Below, piece by piece: positions 1-11,413 of a DNA stretch of 64,000 nucleotides. This DNA is from Isoetes taiwanensis (lineage: Eukaryota > Streptophyta > Lycopodiopsida > Isoetales > Isoetaceae): positions 2,728,001 to 2,792,000 of the forward strand of contig JAJEKV010000064.1 of NCBI GenBank assembly GCA_021234155.1, written 5' to 3'. Every line of letters starts with the position of its first letter. Position 1 is the first letter of the stretch. The notes under the pieces were generated by a model that was given only the letters and a program-made list of their open reading frames with translations, did not search any database and had not been told where the DNA came from. Made by a program: the position numbers and the translations under genes.

Positions 1-3000
1 GCCCTTTCTAGCAACACAAATAAAAGCTCCTGGGTCATAATCTGAAAGAAGTTTGAATAGATAATAATGTCAACTAGGTATATAAGATTCACAATGCACA
101 AGTTATAAATTCACTATAACTATGCAACCATTGTCTTCTCAAAATATGAATTGAAATACTATGATATCATATTGTAGACAATGAAATGAATTCAATATAT
201 GAGTTCGACAGCACGAGCACTGTTCCTTGAACAACTTATTCTGTGTGTATCTCAATTGAAAACTTCTTCTTAATTTATTTTACAAAGGATTGACGCTTAG
301 GCCAGATCCAAACGCTTCGATACCTTCTTGGGTGAATCTCCATGGTTCACGAGGGACTTTCCCCATTTGAATATGGATTTGGCTAAGGCATTGGACCAAG
401 TTAGTCCAACTTTAACTCCAATGAATCTAAATCATATAACCATGTGAACTTATCATTCATGCAAAACCCCATCGACTATTTTATGTAGTTAGATTGTATA
501 AAATAAGCACCAAAGCCATGTTAAAAATCACCATAGTTCATTTAATCTTGTTAATTAGGCATTCTCATTATTCTTAATATAAAAGGTCTACATGTTATCA
601 TCTGTGTTCTTTGTAAAATCACAAACATTGTATGCGACATCAAAACATGCACATGTTAGCTACCAAAGCAGTGTTAAAGGCCACTAATAATCAAAATGCA
701 AAATTACATTAGCCACATGTGTTGTCTTACAAGTGATCAAAGCATGTGAATTTTGCACATACAAATATCATAGTATTCCATCTTAAATCCATTTGTTTAT
801 TAAAAAGAAACCATTAGATGAAACTCTCTACTTTTAATGTTGTAATAGATAACCACCATAAGATGAAACCACTAGTATAAACCTTGATATAGACCTTTAT
901 CATACTTAACAAACCATATTAGAATATGAAACTGTCATGCAAAAACAACATATTAGTCATATTAGTCGTAAAGACCACTATAGTAGGTGGTTTTTTATTC
1001 TCATGGATATGTATCAAAGTCCACTATTATAGTGGTTTTAAGTGGAGCCTTGTGATGTCTATCCGCCCCTACCTCCATCACCTCCTCTTCCTCCCGCATA
1101 GCCAGGTTGTCCAGCTTGGCCATTGTGGCCTCGCAGCCGGTGCACCCTGAGACATTCATTCCATACTCATGCACAAAGAGTTGCCCTTAGTCCACATAAA
1201 ACACTTCAAATCTTCACTCTTTTCCACCAGATCCATTAAACTGCTGTCACATTCCCATCCAGCAGCTCATATTCTTTACCACTGATCACACTTGTCATGC
1301 AGGTTCATCTGCAAATCACTTCCATGTTCATATTCATATCATACTGAAATCTACCACCACCATCTGTCTCTCAATCCATTGCAGGTCCATTGAGCTGCCA
1401 AGCATATCTCCACATTGGCGGTTATTTTTGGAATCCTATTCGATTATCAAGCAAGAAACAAGAGGTGGGGATCAGCACATTTCTTTTAGTTTGGCATAAT
1501 CTTTGCCATGCTATGGCGGCATGGAAGAACAAGACACATTCTCATATTCTCATGCCCACACTTCAATTTGAACACAGATATACAAAGACAATGCATCTTT
1601 GCACATTTTGAGAAGAAGACTTGAAGACCAAAGTGAGGACATTTGACAAAAATCACACAAGCATGCCATGGAAGGAGATTCAAGCAAATATTGAATATTT
1701 GAAGACCCCTTGAAGAGTTCTTGGCATGTGATGCTACTATTTGAGTTCTTGGCATAGCTACATTCCTTGATTTCCATCTTAAGCCTCCCATATCCCTTAT
1801 TATAAAAATTGCCCATGAGACCTCAAATTCTATCCCTACATCTCATTTCCTAAGGCAAATTGGCCTAGAAGATTTTTCTAGTCAAACCTTCTCCTTCACA
1901 TGTTATTCATATCTCACACACTCACCATATCATTATCATTTCGTTAAAGCACAATATCCACTTGACTTGGTCATACATGTGGTCAAAGGTCAAATTCCTC
2001 TCTCTAAAAGTCAAATGAGAGAGGGATTGTAAGATTCCTAAGGGAAGAAATCAAGAGTCAAAATTTGCCTAGAAAATGCAAATTATATACATTGATACTT
2101 AAATTGACCTATGACACCATCCAAAAGGGGCCAAGTCACCATACATGTCATCTCCATTGCCATGTCATATCATACTGCGTGTCACCCATTGAAGTTCCAT
2201 CCTTTGCAAAAATTCTTCAATTTAAAGTGTATAAGTTCATAAGGGTGACATATTATCTTGCCACATCATCACCTACACCTCCACATCATCATTCACATGT
2301 CATACACATCATCTCCACATCATCTCATGTTTTGACTAGAAAAAATATTCTTAGCCAAGTTGTTTGACATCTCATTACCCCTACTTGCCATGTCATCCTC
2401 ACATTGCCAACTCATCATGCCTACATGCCACATCACCATTCTCATACCCCTTCTCAAAGCAAAAATTAAAAGCCTTTTTTGCTAAAAAGATTCCACCATC
2501 ATTGAGAGCATCAAAAGAAATTCCAAAATTAGTTTATTTGGGCCTTCATATATGACTTCTTGGGAAGCGTGCCAAACCATATATTGCAAAATGTTTCCTA
2601 TCTACCCCCAACCCTAGATTCCCCGCCAATCACCCCCACCATGTGGTACACCCGGCGTGTGGGGCGGTTGGAGATACCAAATCCCACATGGGCCTGACAT
2701 GCGGCTTTATTGAGGAGATAAAAATTTCGGGCCTTTTATACCTTGGCTACTTTTCTTCTACGTGCGGGGGTATATCGAGCTTGTTTTCTAAAACCCTAAC
2801 AATTTGTTATGCCAAGATCAGGGTGAAACACGATTCAACCACCAAATCATGACCTAGAGATATCGGATCGGCCCATATTATACCAAGAACCTATCAGATA
2901 AACTAAAAAACCAAAAATGCGGCACGGATTTGCCAAGAACAATACTAAACAGAGGTTTTCAAAACGGGAAATTGTTTTGAGAAGTTTTTTGAGGGCTTTG

Positions 3001-4147
3001 AGGTGAAAGATAGATCGATTACCTTGAAGAGGGATCGGTTCACACATCACGGAGCTTGATTACGCCTTCAAACATGATATTTTGCATGAATTATTGACAA
3101 AATTATGCGGTTTACTTGATTGTATACCTTTTTCATCGTGCCCAAGACTTAGAGATTGGGATTATTATTGTTTACTGTGTGATCATGAGTTAAATGAAAA
3201 TTCGAGCCTTGTTGACAAAATTATGAGTGTCTCATATTGATTTTATGACAGACATCATTCCCATATTATTACTTAGCCTTTGCATCCTACTTCAAAAAGG
3301 GAAAAAAGTAGAAGTATTGCATATAAGCGTCTTTAGTATAAGTTCATGGTATTCATAATGCTTGGTTGAAGTTTAAGTCGACCCACGGGGTCATTGATCT
3401 ACAAATGCAACTCCATATTTATATTACGCTCAAGTAACCTTCATCAGTTCATTGGCATAATCATTGTAGGCATTGATCTTTGCATAGAAAAGCAAAAAAG
3501 TGCATCAAATAGCTAGTTATTCCAAATTTATCTGCTTTGTTTATACTTTTTGTCATAAAAAAAATCAAAATTCAAAAGATATACATCTTTACGCAAAAGG
3601 CGATCTGGAACATTGTGTGCGAGACATTTTAGAAAAGGTTTGAAGCATCGGATCTCAAAAGGAGGCCATCTTTATCGAGTTTGAAAATTTAACTCTGCCG
3701 GGGATATTGACCAAAAATTGACACGGTCGGGATTGCTATTTTGACCCAGCTTGCTCTTATTAAAATCTATCGACTTTTTTTTCAACATCCTTCAAGGTCT
3801 GGCGACTCTAGAATCAAGAATCATAAGTAAAACCCTTTAGTTTGCATTTGGCATGCATTCTTGCAAGGCCGACTTTTTTCTCTTTAGGGAAAATTTGTTC
3901 TTAACCGCCGTTTGAGCATTCTTCTTGGGAATTTTTTCACTTTCAGTGGTTGCCTCAAGCAACTTTGGAGGTTCTAAACCCGAGGTTGAAGGTTTTGCGG
4001 GAACACCTTCAACATACACATAATGCTCTAGATCTTTAAAGCAAGCCATAAGTCCTATTATGTAATATATACCCCACATGCAATCGAGCCAAGCACAACA
4101 TAAAGAGGCAAGCATGTCGAAAAAAAATATATATCGTAGGTACAATG
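1..4147. other. Non-coding or unrecognised stretch left of the protease gene
   Basis: Mostly AT-rich DNA with short, frame-inconsistent ORFs. The first 25 bases match the edge of a gypsy protease fragment seen more fully at 29083-29223. At 1050-1240 a less AT-rich patch reads on the minus strand as a short Cys-containing peptide, conserved in copy 2 (30205-30441) but broken here; I do not recognise it. 2240-2440 is rich in 'cacatcatc'-type microrepeats. 3700-4010 has a diverged inverted relative at 28200-28540. I see no convincing gene. Confidence 0.5.
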
Positions 4148-5468
4148 CTACAACTTGGTACGGTCAGCCTTCATAAAGGAGACTTTCATCTCTTTGGCAT
4201 CAAAGGTCATAAGATGATTTTGTTGCATGATATTTCCTATGATACCAAGATTGTCGTCACCAGGCAATATTAGCAAGCACAATTGAGAACCTTCAAATCG
4301 GGCATAATTTTACGGTGAGGGATGAAATGAAGCTCCTTTGAATCGAAAACTCAAGGATGGAATTTTTACATTGGGTAATGCGAAACATCAAAGCATGCTT
4401 TATATTTCGGCGGGATCGATGTAATCATCATTGTTCACGTTAGCGACAAGCGGGAGTGCGGCAAGGCATCAATAAATGCATCTACTCTGGCGTTGAATAC
4501 AAAGAGGGCTTAAGAAAGTGAATCTTTGAATACGAGTCAAAGGCGGTGCCTTCCACTCGGTTGCTCGGCATTAAGATCTAAAGAGGCATTACATCTTGAA
4601 ATCAATGTATTACCAATAGTTATACTTTCAAAATTTGGGAATTTGAATAGAATGTTGGCTGGTCAAGGATAGGAGTGGATTGACTTTTGGCTGTTGAGAA
4701 GGGTAAGTTGCCCCCAAGAAACAAAATGCTATGTGCATCCTGGGAATAATGAGTGAGGCAATAAGAGAACTTTCCATCAAGGAATGGAAGTTGTGAGATG
4801 AGAGAAGTAGGACGAAGATTTAATCCAATCAGGCCACTAGCATTCTTAAAATCTCCTACTAGTTTATGTGCGCACCCGATAATTATCTTGGAAGTTCGAG
4901 TTACACCCGAAGAGGAACTGAGGGTGAGGGCTTCATCGGCATATTCCCCAATGCTGTAAGACCCGTCTACATACTGATACTTATATACGCAAGAGTTACG
5001 AGACATATTGTAATATTTTTCGTCATTGGTAGGACAAGAGGAGCTTGCGAAAGATTGACAAGCATGGGAATTGCAAGAGATAGGGAAAAGGAAGTCGACT
5101 GAGAAGGATTTAACATAGAGGGAGGGCACTGACTACAGTGTTTATGTTTATTGTTGCAATGCACCCAGACCAGTTCACTTGCCGAATCGATGATTGTCGT
5201 GAAGTTTATAGGCGGAGTACCCAACTGCAACACCGTGAAATAATCAACTGAACCGCTATAAACTTTGCTTTGATATATATCATGTGGCCGCTTTGCTCTA
5301 GTCATCAGGGCTTTCCATCTCTCGTTGCTCCTTATGGCTCCAAGGGCTAGCTTCTCAGGTATGGATTTACCGGCATCCACATGATGCAATATTAGTCTAT
5401 ATACATCGGCTTTTGCTACTTGTCCAATCGTTATTAATAAAAGTAGGATCAAAACCACATATGCCCAT
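4148..5468 (-). pseudogene. Nepenthesin-like A1 aspartic protease, copy 1
   Basis: Pepsin-family (A1B) secreted protease typical of plants. The N-terminus is hydrophobic, as in a signal peptide. It is followed by a short propeptide, a first catalytic motif D-S-A-S-E-L-V-W, a Cys-rich nepenthesin-type insert (about residues 95-155), a flap region with Y-V-D-G-S, and a C-terminal I-I-G-N-I-M-Q-Q-N followed by a terminal Cys. The expected first motif in active enzymes is D-T/S-G-S, so glycine is replaced by alanine. The frame is broken several times, partly at CTG/CAG positions where copy 2 (33349-34677) is intact, so some breaks may be sequence error. The start was chosen at the Met before the signal peptide, about 45 nt from a TATA run. 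Length, about 440 codons, suits the family. Confidence 0.75.
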
Positions 5469-5509
5469 GACTCACGCTTGTTGAATTACCACTACGCTAA
5501 TAGTATTCC

Positions 5510-5519
5510 TTATATATAT
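5510..5519 (-). promoter_or_regulatory. Putative TATA box of protease copy 1
   Basis: An alternating TATATATA run lies 43-50 nt upstream of the protease start codon on the minus strand. It is kept at the same distance in all three copies (34720-34727 and 48263-48270). Position and sequence fit a plant TATA box with a very short 5' leader. Promoter activity is inferred, not shown. Confidence 0.5.
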
Positions 5520-7309
5520 GCTTTTACTATGCCATTGTAGGTAGACCTTTGCCCTTTTAGAGTTACTTTTCATGCCCAAATCCTTTTAAGGCTTTTTCAG
5601 GGCGCGCCTCCCCTAGTATTTAGTATTGTTGCATCCTCTGACCTTCTAGATAGGATTCATGTGCAGGTTTTTTTTGAAGTTATTGGCGATGTATACTTCA
5701 GAAGAATCAGTAGTTTCAAGCTGGTTTTCTGGCCCTGGCATTGCATGTTAAATGACTCTTGGAGCTTCCTCCTAGCTATGATATAATGGAAACGAGCTTG
5801 TACTAGCAATGGCTTTGATGCTTGAAGATCCCAAAGTTGCTTAGCTCCCCATGTCTGCAGGATTTATCAGCAGAAGAACATCCTTTCTTCTTTTTAGGTA
5901 ATGTATTCATACCCTGAATCTAGTAGGATTTCTGTCAACCAGGCTAGAAATGGATTCCAATCCTAAATCTTGTTATTGACCAGTAAAAAAGTGGAGCTAT
6001 TGATTCTATTAAACCTCCAAGATAAGAACAAAGTCTGGAACCACTAGACCATGTAGATGACCTTTGTAGGAAAATAGGGTTATTTGTGCTACCTTGGAAT
6101 TCATCAATTGTCTAGACTGATGTAATTCTGGGGATGTAGAGAGCGAGCATAACTTTTGAGTCAAAAGAGACATAATACTGAACACTTGAAAAATATTTAC
6201 CTTACATGATTCTTCAATTGCCGTCTGGATATTTGTCTGTTTTTTCTCACAGACTTGTGGCAGATTAGAAAAGTTTATAAGACCTCTATCTAGTTTGGTT
6301 TGTGTGTATCTAGTCATGCATGTATTTCTTTTAGTCTCCTAGACTGCAAGGTCTAATGAGATTGTTCTATTTCTATTTCTTACGGGAAGGCTATTGTTTC
6401 TTTGAGACACCTGATGAAAGTATGGAAAGTTAGATGACCTTCCAAAAAAGCTTATTCTGCTTCTCTGCATAATTTTTCATAATTTACGTAGCTACTTTTC
6501 TAAGTTTTCTGGATTATTACTTGGTCCATATTGGCCCTCAAAAGCTGTCTCAAGATTTTCAGTGCTAACCAGATGAGTATTGAACTTCAGATAGCAGAAT
6601 TGTATACTTCCTTAAATGCAAGTACCTAGTAATTTATATCTGGACATGCAATGTCAAGGAGATGGATGCACCCAGTGCAAGTTTTATGCCATTTGATGCA
6701 AGGATTTCTATTCTGCTATGGTTTCTTAGCCCTCTGTTTTTTACGACAATGGACATTTCTGAATACTTATGCAAAAATGGAAAACAATTTATAGTTTACT
6801 CCCAAAATAATGAACATATGGTTTTATGGGTCAGTTGCCTCAATAGTGTCATGTATTCCCTTATTTTGCTATGTAATCATTTGGAACTCTTTCTCAGGCA
6901 TTAAAATGTGTAAGCTTGTTGGAACTTTTTGGGTTGCCCAAAGGGCATGGAGGTGAGGATTGGGGGATATTCGTGGAATGTCCTAAATTGAGACCGAGAT
7001 CGTGGTTGCTTCGGGAATGTGTGAGGATTATATCTTTTCAACAACCAGAATTAAAAAAAAAAAAAGGGGGATGCGAACTTGCAATAGTTCTTGAAACTGA
7101 GTTCAATCAAATATGCTCGGTCTGAGAGTTCACATGCGGTTACTCCATCACATGCAATGTGACCGCTGGAGAGTAAGTAGAAAACCCATATTTAAACTGC
7201 TTATCCTCTTGCTCAGAGCCACTTTAGAGATTTGCATGTTTTATCTCAGTTCTTTCCCTATCATTTTTTTTTATCGTTGTTGTACTAAGGTAATAATACT
7301 GCATCTCAG
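5520..7309. other. Intergenic or intronic stretch between protease and SPL exons
   Basis: AT-rich, with no sustained coding frame. The same sequence lies at 34729-36488 and 48272-50064 with very high identity. It probably holds the protease promoter side and upstream introns or 5' region of the SPL gene. An A-run at about 7051-7064 varies in length among the copies. Nothing else is recognised. Confidence 0.5.
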
Positions 7310-7849
7310 GGCATAAGCTTGGGAAAAGGACTTACTTTGAGGATGCTACTTGATCTGGATCTGCCAAGCCTCTTAATGGTCAATATCATTCTGCGTAACT
7401 ACCAAGAAACTGAAGGGGCTCATCTCAGGCAAATCAAGTTCCAGGATGTCAAGTAGAAGGATGCAAAGGCGGATCTGTCGTCTGCCAAAGAATACCGTAG
7501 ATGTCATAAGGTATGTGAAATGCATTTGAAGACTTTGAAGTACATGGTTGCTGGGCAGGAGCAGAGATTTTGCCAACAAGCGCAGCAGGTATTCTTGTCT
7601 TTCTATGACCATCTTTAGACAGTAAATGAATGTCTCAGACTACTTGGTGCCAAACAATATTTAAAAATTATGCAAAGGGGATGGGTTATCTGATTCTGTA
7701 TAAAATGCTTATAGGTTTCATCGGTTATCAGAATTGATGAAGGCAAGCGTAGCTGTCACAGGTGTTTGGCAGGACACAATGAAAGGTGCCCGAAGCACCA
7801 CCTGATGTCCTAACAGCTGTCAGTGCAGCTAACTTTTCTCTTGTTCAAG
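7310..7849 (+). pseudogene. SBP-box (SPL) transcription factor fragment, copy a, two exons
   Basis: SPL proteins are plant transcription factors that bind GTAC cores through the two-zinc-finger SBP domain. Exon 1 (7310-7588) encodes the pre-SBP motif L-G-K-R-T-Y-F-E-D and then the SBP domain: [17 protein letters not shown] and the C-Q-Q run. Exon 2 (7715-7849) encodes the F-H-x-L-S-E continuation and the basic nuclear-localisation segment K-R-S-C-H-R-C-L-A-G-H-N-E-R. The intron (7589-7714) has GT-AG ends at the position normal for SPL genes. Exon 1 contains frameshifts. Exon 2 has a 1-bp loss after L-S-E, shared by all copies, and Cys replaces expected Arg residues in the basic segment. This is a partial, probably non-functional gene. 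Confidence 0.8.
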
Positions 7850-8420
7850 GTAATTTTGTTGTTTTATATAGATGTGGAAACATTATAAGCATCATATTAG
7901 TAATTTGTTCCTTTCTTTGCAAAATTCTTTACGTTTTCAAATCTCTGATATGATAACATTCCTTGATAACACATGCATCTCTTTTTTGATTTGTCTTTAT
8001 CATATAATGTTTGCAAAACGTGTAGAGTAGTTTGAACAATTTGCTTATTTTGTATATGGCCCTTTATGTTTGATAATGCGCCCAAAGTCAGTCATGAAAG
8101 TAATATACGTCTCTGTTGTATCTTTACCTGGGCTTCTATGACACATTGGATTTGTGTCTCAATATCTGTAATCAATTGTGCATCTGAAAGTAAAAGGTCA
8201 AGTTCTGAAATTGCTATTTGATCCACTCAATAGGAGAGTGTGTGCAGCAAAACACTGGGTGAGGTGAACTATTAGGAGAAGAAATTGTGCTCCATCGTCG
8301 TGCCAATCTTTGTATATGCTATGTAGTCGTATGATCTCAAATACTGCCCAAACATTTTCTCTTTGTAATTCCATGAGATATCCTTTGTCCTGCACATAAT
8401 TTGCAATTCTACTGGCGTAG
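7850..8420. other. SPL downstream intron-like sequence
   Basis: Begins with a good donor (caag|gtaatttt) after SPL exon 2 and continues as T-rich, stop-filled sequence. It is shared with 37002-37711 and, in part, 50602-50946, 52472-52890 and 15484-15900. No third SPL exon was recognised. Confidence 0.45.
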
Positions 8421-8792
8421 GATCATTTTACCTTGGAATGGGGGATCCTGGAGGTGTGATCCCAGAGGACAGTATCCCTCGGACGTGTGATCCCGGAGGA
8501 CGGGATCCCACCTGATTGCGCAGTTACTGCGCAGAACTGCGGCCCCTTGCAATGAAAATCGAAGCTTTTTTGCAGTTAGTTTCTCCCTCGATTCTCCACG
8601 AAATCAGAAGAGCATTAGCTAGGAGCCAAGGAGGAATTGCAGCGATCGCCGCGGCTAAACTGCGTAGTCACGCATTAACTGCTCTGCTCTGTTAATGGCG
8701 CGATCCCGGATCTTGTTGACTGCGGGATCCCAGAAGGGGGGGATCTCATGTGGGGAGTCCTGAGGACTGGATCCAATCCAGGGTAAGATTAT
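8421..8792. mobile_element. GGATCC-rich MITE-like element, copy 1
   Basis: A GC-rich island in AT-rich DNA. Its ends are imperfect inverted repeats: left 'ttttaccttggaatggggga' followed by tcc, right 'ggatccaatccagggtaag'. The interior repeats 'gtgatcccggagga'-like units and many GGATCC/GGGATCCC palindromes. No coding capacity is seen. The second copy is at 37712-38143 inside the duplicated block. A non-autonomous TIR element is the simplest reading, but no target-site duplication was identified. Confidence 0.4.
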
Positions 8793-8978
8793 TCTACTGT
8801 TAACATTTATGTGCACTGGTGCCAATTCACCCCCCCCCAACTGTTTTCAAAATCCAGCTTTTCCAAGCTCATCGGTCGGCGTTTGCTGGAACGATGCGAC
8901 AAGATGTACAATCTCTTAGTAGACATTATAATATTTCATGGGAGATACATAGCTAATAGTTCTACCAGCTTATTGATT

Positions 8979-10318
8979 GTTAATCTAACATTTGCTAACA
9001 CCCTGGCATGCTGCTGGGGTTTGCTTGGTATAATTAATGATCATGGCAGCGCACACGAGTGGGTTGCATGATATATTCTGTTCACTTGATGATGCTCTTT
9101 TCTTCGTTTAATATTCAACATTTGATGCTTCTGTTGCCCACGAGTTACTCCGGCACCGTACCTTGGGGCATCTGCTGGAAAGTTTCAGGCAATCACTATC
9201 GTAATAGATTAACATGCACCACTGCATTAAAGTTCCTTTTCAGGAACAAGTATCCTAATACCATTTGACTCTTATATTTATGCAATACAGCGGGTGATCA
9301 GTGTTAAAATTTGACGGTTTTGGAAAGACAGGCAAAATAGTTTTATGTGTGTTGCATGACCCATATATTACCATACAACTATGTTTGCGGTTATTCTATG
9401 TGAAATAACATTTTTCAAAATCTTCTTCTGCCAACATTTTATGTCTGCAGTGAGTAAATGACAAGCTTATCTTATTGGACATTTACAAGGGTTTTGATGA
9501 CTAGAAAATAGGGACAGAAGTGAGCATAAATGAAACCTCTGTTCTCTCCAAGGGCGCCACAAACATAAAACGAAAACAGGCTTGGAGACTTTATTTTGTG
9601 AAATGCCAAAAAAAGTGCGTACAAAATTGAATCTCTGGTGTTACAGAAAACCCAAAAAAACTGCTTAGAAATTCATGAAAAAACTAATACAAGATGTTGG
9701 ACTCTTCCCACGCATCACAACGGCATTGTTTATGCTGGAACCAGTCCTGACAACATATGAAGCAAAGCTGGAAGCTGCATCTGAATAGAGCAATCAACTA
9801 GGAGGGTGTAGTGACCACATATGAAGCAAAACTGGAAGGTGCATCTGAATAGAGCAAGCAACTAGGAGGGTGTAGGAAGTCTTACGGAAGAAAAATACAA
9901 TAAAAAGCAACGCAAGTAAAAAAAAAAACTGCGGTAACGTGGGTTACAACCGACAACAAGCTCAATGAAGTAGCCACATTTGGGACATTGTTTCCAACGT
10001 TGGGCTTTAGAAAGAAGATAAAGCTTTGCACTATCACGGTCCTTGCGGCTTAGATCTTGGTGCCATGGTACTTGGGCATGGCAAAGCAAAGCGGTCTTTT
10101 GCATTCTACGCATTCTAATCTCTACGTGTTTTCCTCCGGTGACACGCTTATAAAACCGAACAATCCTTATAAGGGCAATAATACACCCTTTCCTTCAACG
10201 TAAAAGCAACCTGCTTTGCATTCTGCATTCTGCCGCCTAGTCCAATCATGTTGCGACATGTGGCCTAGTTTCTTTCCCTGAATGCAAGGTTCGACGGCGG
10301 CTCCAGATTTTCCCTCTG
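8979..10318. repeat. Duplicated block B, copy 1 (contains RBR fragment)
   Basis: Repeated at 12687-14270 on the same strand. The two copies flank the minus-strand copia element 10320-12688. The copies differ chiefly at CAG/CTG sites (for example 'ctgctggaaag' here versus 'ctctttggaaag' there). Parts recur at 15900-16560, 38340-38700 and 52890-53560. 8979-9860 has no recognisable coding content. Confidence 0.8.
9862..10240 (-). pseudogene. RBR-type E3 ubiquitin ligase fragment (IBR region), copy 1
   Basis: In several frames the minus strand encodes pieces of an RBR module: V-Y-Y-C-P-Y-K-D-C, then a short Cys-rich stretch, V-P-W-H-Q-D-L-S, and W-K-Q-C-P-K-C-G-Y-F-I-E-L-x-x-G-C-N. This is the Cys pattern of the IBR zinc domain entering RING2 of plant RBR (ARIADNE/parkin-like) ligases. 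The catalytic RING2 Cys region is not complete and frames are interrupted, so it is a gene remnant. Related fragments lie at 13580-14130, 23939-24000 and 50947-51260. The right part abuts the truncated copia at about 10319. Confidence 0.6.
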
Positions 10319-10321
10319 TTC

Positions 10322-11144
10322 TCACAAAATACCAGCATGAGCACAAAAAGAATCAAACTCATTATTTTTGAATTCACCACCAGTGTCACTACGGATACTT
10401 TTCAAAGTCTTTTCCTTTTGTAATTCCACCATGACTTTCCATTTGCAAAATGTAGCAAAAACTTCATATTTCTTCTTAAGTGTATAGATAAAACAATAAC
10501 GTGAATAATCATCAATTATCAGTAGGAAATAAATGGCACCACCAAGTGGCCGTGGTAAAGGCCCACAAAGATCCATATGAACCAACTCTAAGATAGATGA
10601 TGCACGAGGAGCAACATGATTAAAAGGGGCTGCCTACAAGGTTTACCAAGTACACATGCTTCACAAAGGCGCTAATACCACTCTTGAATCCATCGAAAAA
10701 CCATCGCAACACCATGTTTTTCATATGCAATATCTTGGAAAAGACGCATGACAAAAACGTCCATGCCACAAATCTCCATCAGAATTTCTTACAGTGAGTG
10801 CATAAATTAGATCATATGTGATCTTATACTCATATAGATTGTGATGACGCATACCAGTACCAAGAATCAAGCCATCTTTCAAAAGATAACAAAAGAGTTC
10901 ATCAAAGTAAATATGAATCCCAACATCAGTTAAGCGAGAAACTGAAAGTAAATGATGATTTAAGGCAGGTACATGTAATACACCACGGAGAAAATGAATC
11001 CCTGAACGAGCTTGTAATGGCAAATCACCAATTCTAAGAATTTGTTGCCGACTATCATCACCCATATAAACATACTTCAAAAACACATAAAAGGATGATA
11101 ATTTCTAAGCAAAGATTTCTCAAATACCATGTGTTGAGTAGAAC
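10322..11144 (-). pseudogene. pol: Copia pol fragment: protease C-terminal part and integrase core
   Basis: Starts directly after the intron 3' splice site. It encodes the protease continuation S-T-Q-H-M-V-F, the GAG-pre-integrase region with the H-x-R-F-C-H-x-S pattern (D-L-W-H-G-R-F-C-H-A-S), and the integrase core: first catalytic Asp in H-M-D-L-C-G-P-L, second in S-D-T-G-G-E-F. Frame shifts at CTG/CAG sites separate two open segments (10322-10585 and 10721-11086). It stops at a TGA after the A-H-A-G-I-L sequence, where the element is cut and joined to foreign sequence. Confidence 0.8.
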
Positions 11145-11413
11145 CTATGCCAACAAAAGTACACAAAATAAATATAAAATCCAAACTCAAATACCAAATA
11201 TAGCTTCATATATTTCAACATTATAGACAATAATTAAGCACACACTTATTTCTTCTTTAATTCCAACAAAAATCTCGAAATAAACATACAAATACCACCA
11301 TCACCACAACAAACTAGTTTTTTTTTTTTTTTTTTTTTTTTAAATCCACACCACCACATCACACCAACACTACTCAATAGTTCTCACTTATTTAGAAGGA
11401 ACATGATGCACAC
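11145..11413 (-). other. Intron-like insertion inside copia protease, minus-strand copy
   Basis: On the minus strand the donor GTGTGC follows the codons for M-M-I-D-S. The acceptor TTGGCATAG precedes GTTCTACTCAAC. Joining these restores D-S-G-S-T-Q-H-M in one frame. The interval is 269 nt, U-rich towards its 3' end on the sense strand, and contains a 22-nt homopolymer (T run 11320-11341 on the plus strand). It is homologous to 18265-18528. Without removal, translation stops 8 codons after D-S-G. Confidence 0.75.

Larger units (their letters stand above)
1..9391. repeat. Large duplicated block, copy 1 (protease + SPL + GGATCC element)
   Basis: Collinear with 29199-38721 from the first base of the window. 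Both copies end at the same place: after a shared 'tttgcggttat' they diverge at 9391 and 38721. The true left edge may lie outside the window. Most differences are small events at CAG/CTG sites. Copy 2 also has a 25-bp deletion in the SPL exon and a tandem duplication at 37262-37540. A third, shorter copy (5146-8188 of this block) lies at 47897-50946. High similarity over non-coding DNA and introns means this is DNA-level duplication, not retrocopying. Confidence 0.9.

Noticed and set aside
3137-3240. Possible tRNA or other small RNA genes in short structured-looking stretches
   Set aside because: No cloverleaf with A/B box elements could be supported by eye here or elsewhere in the window.
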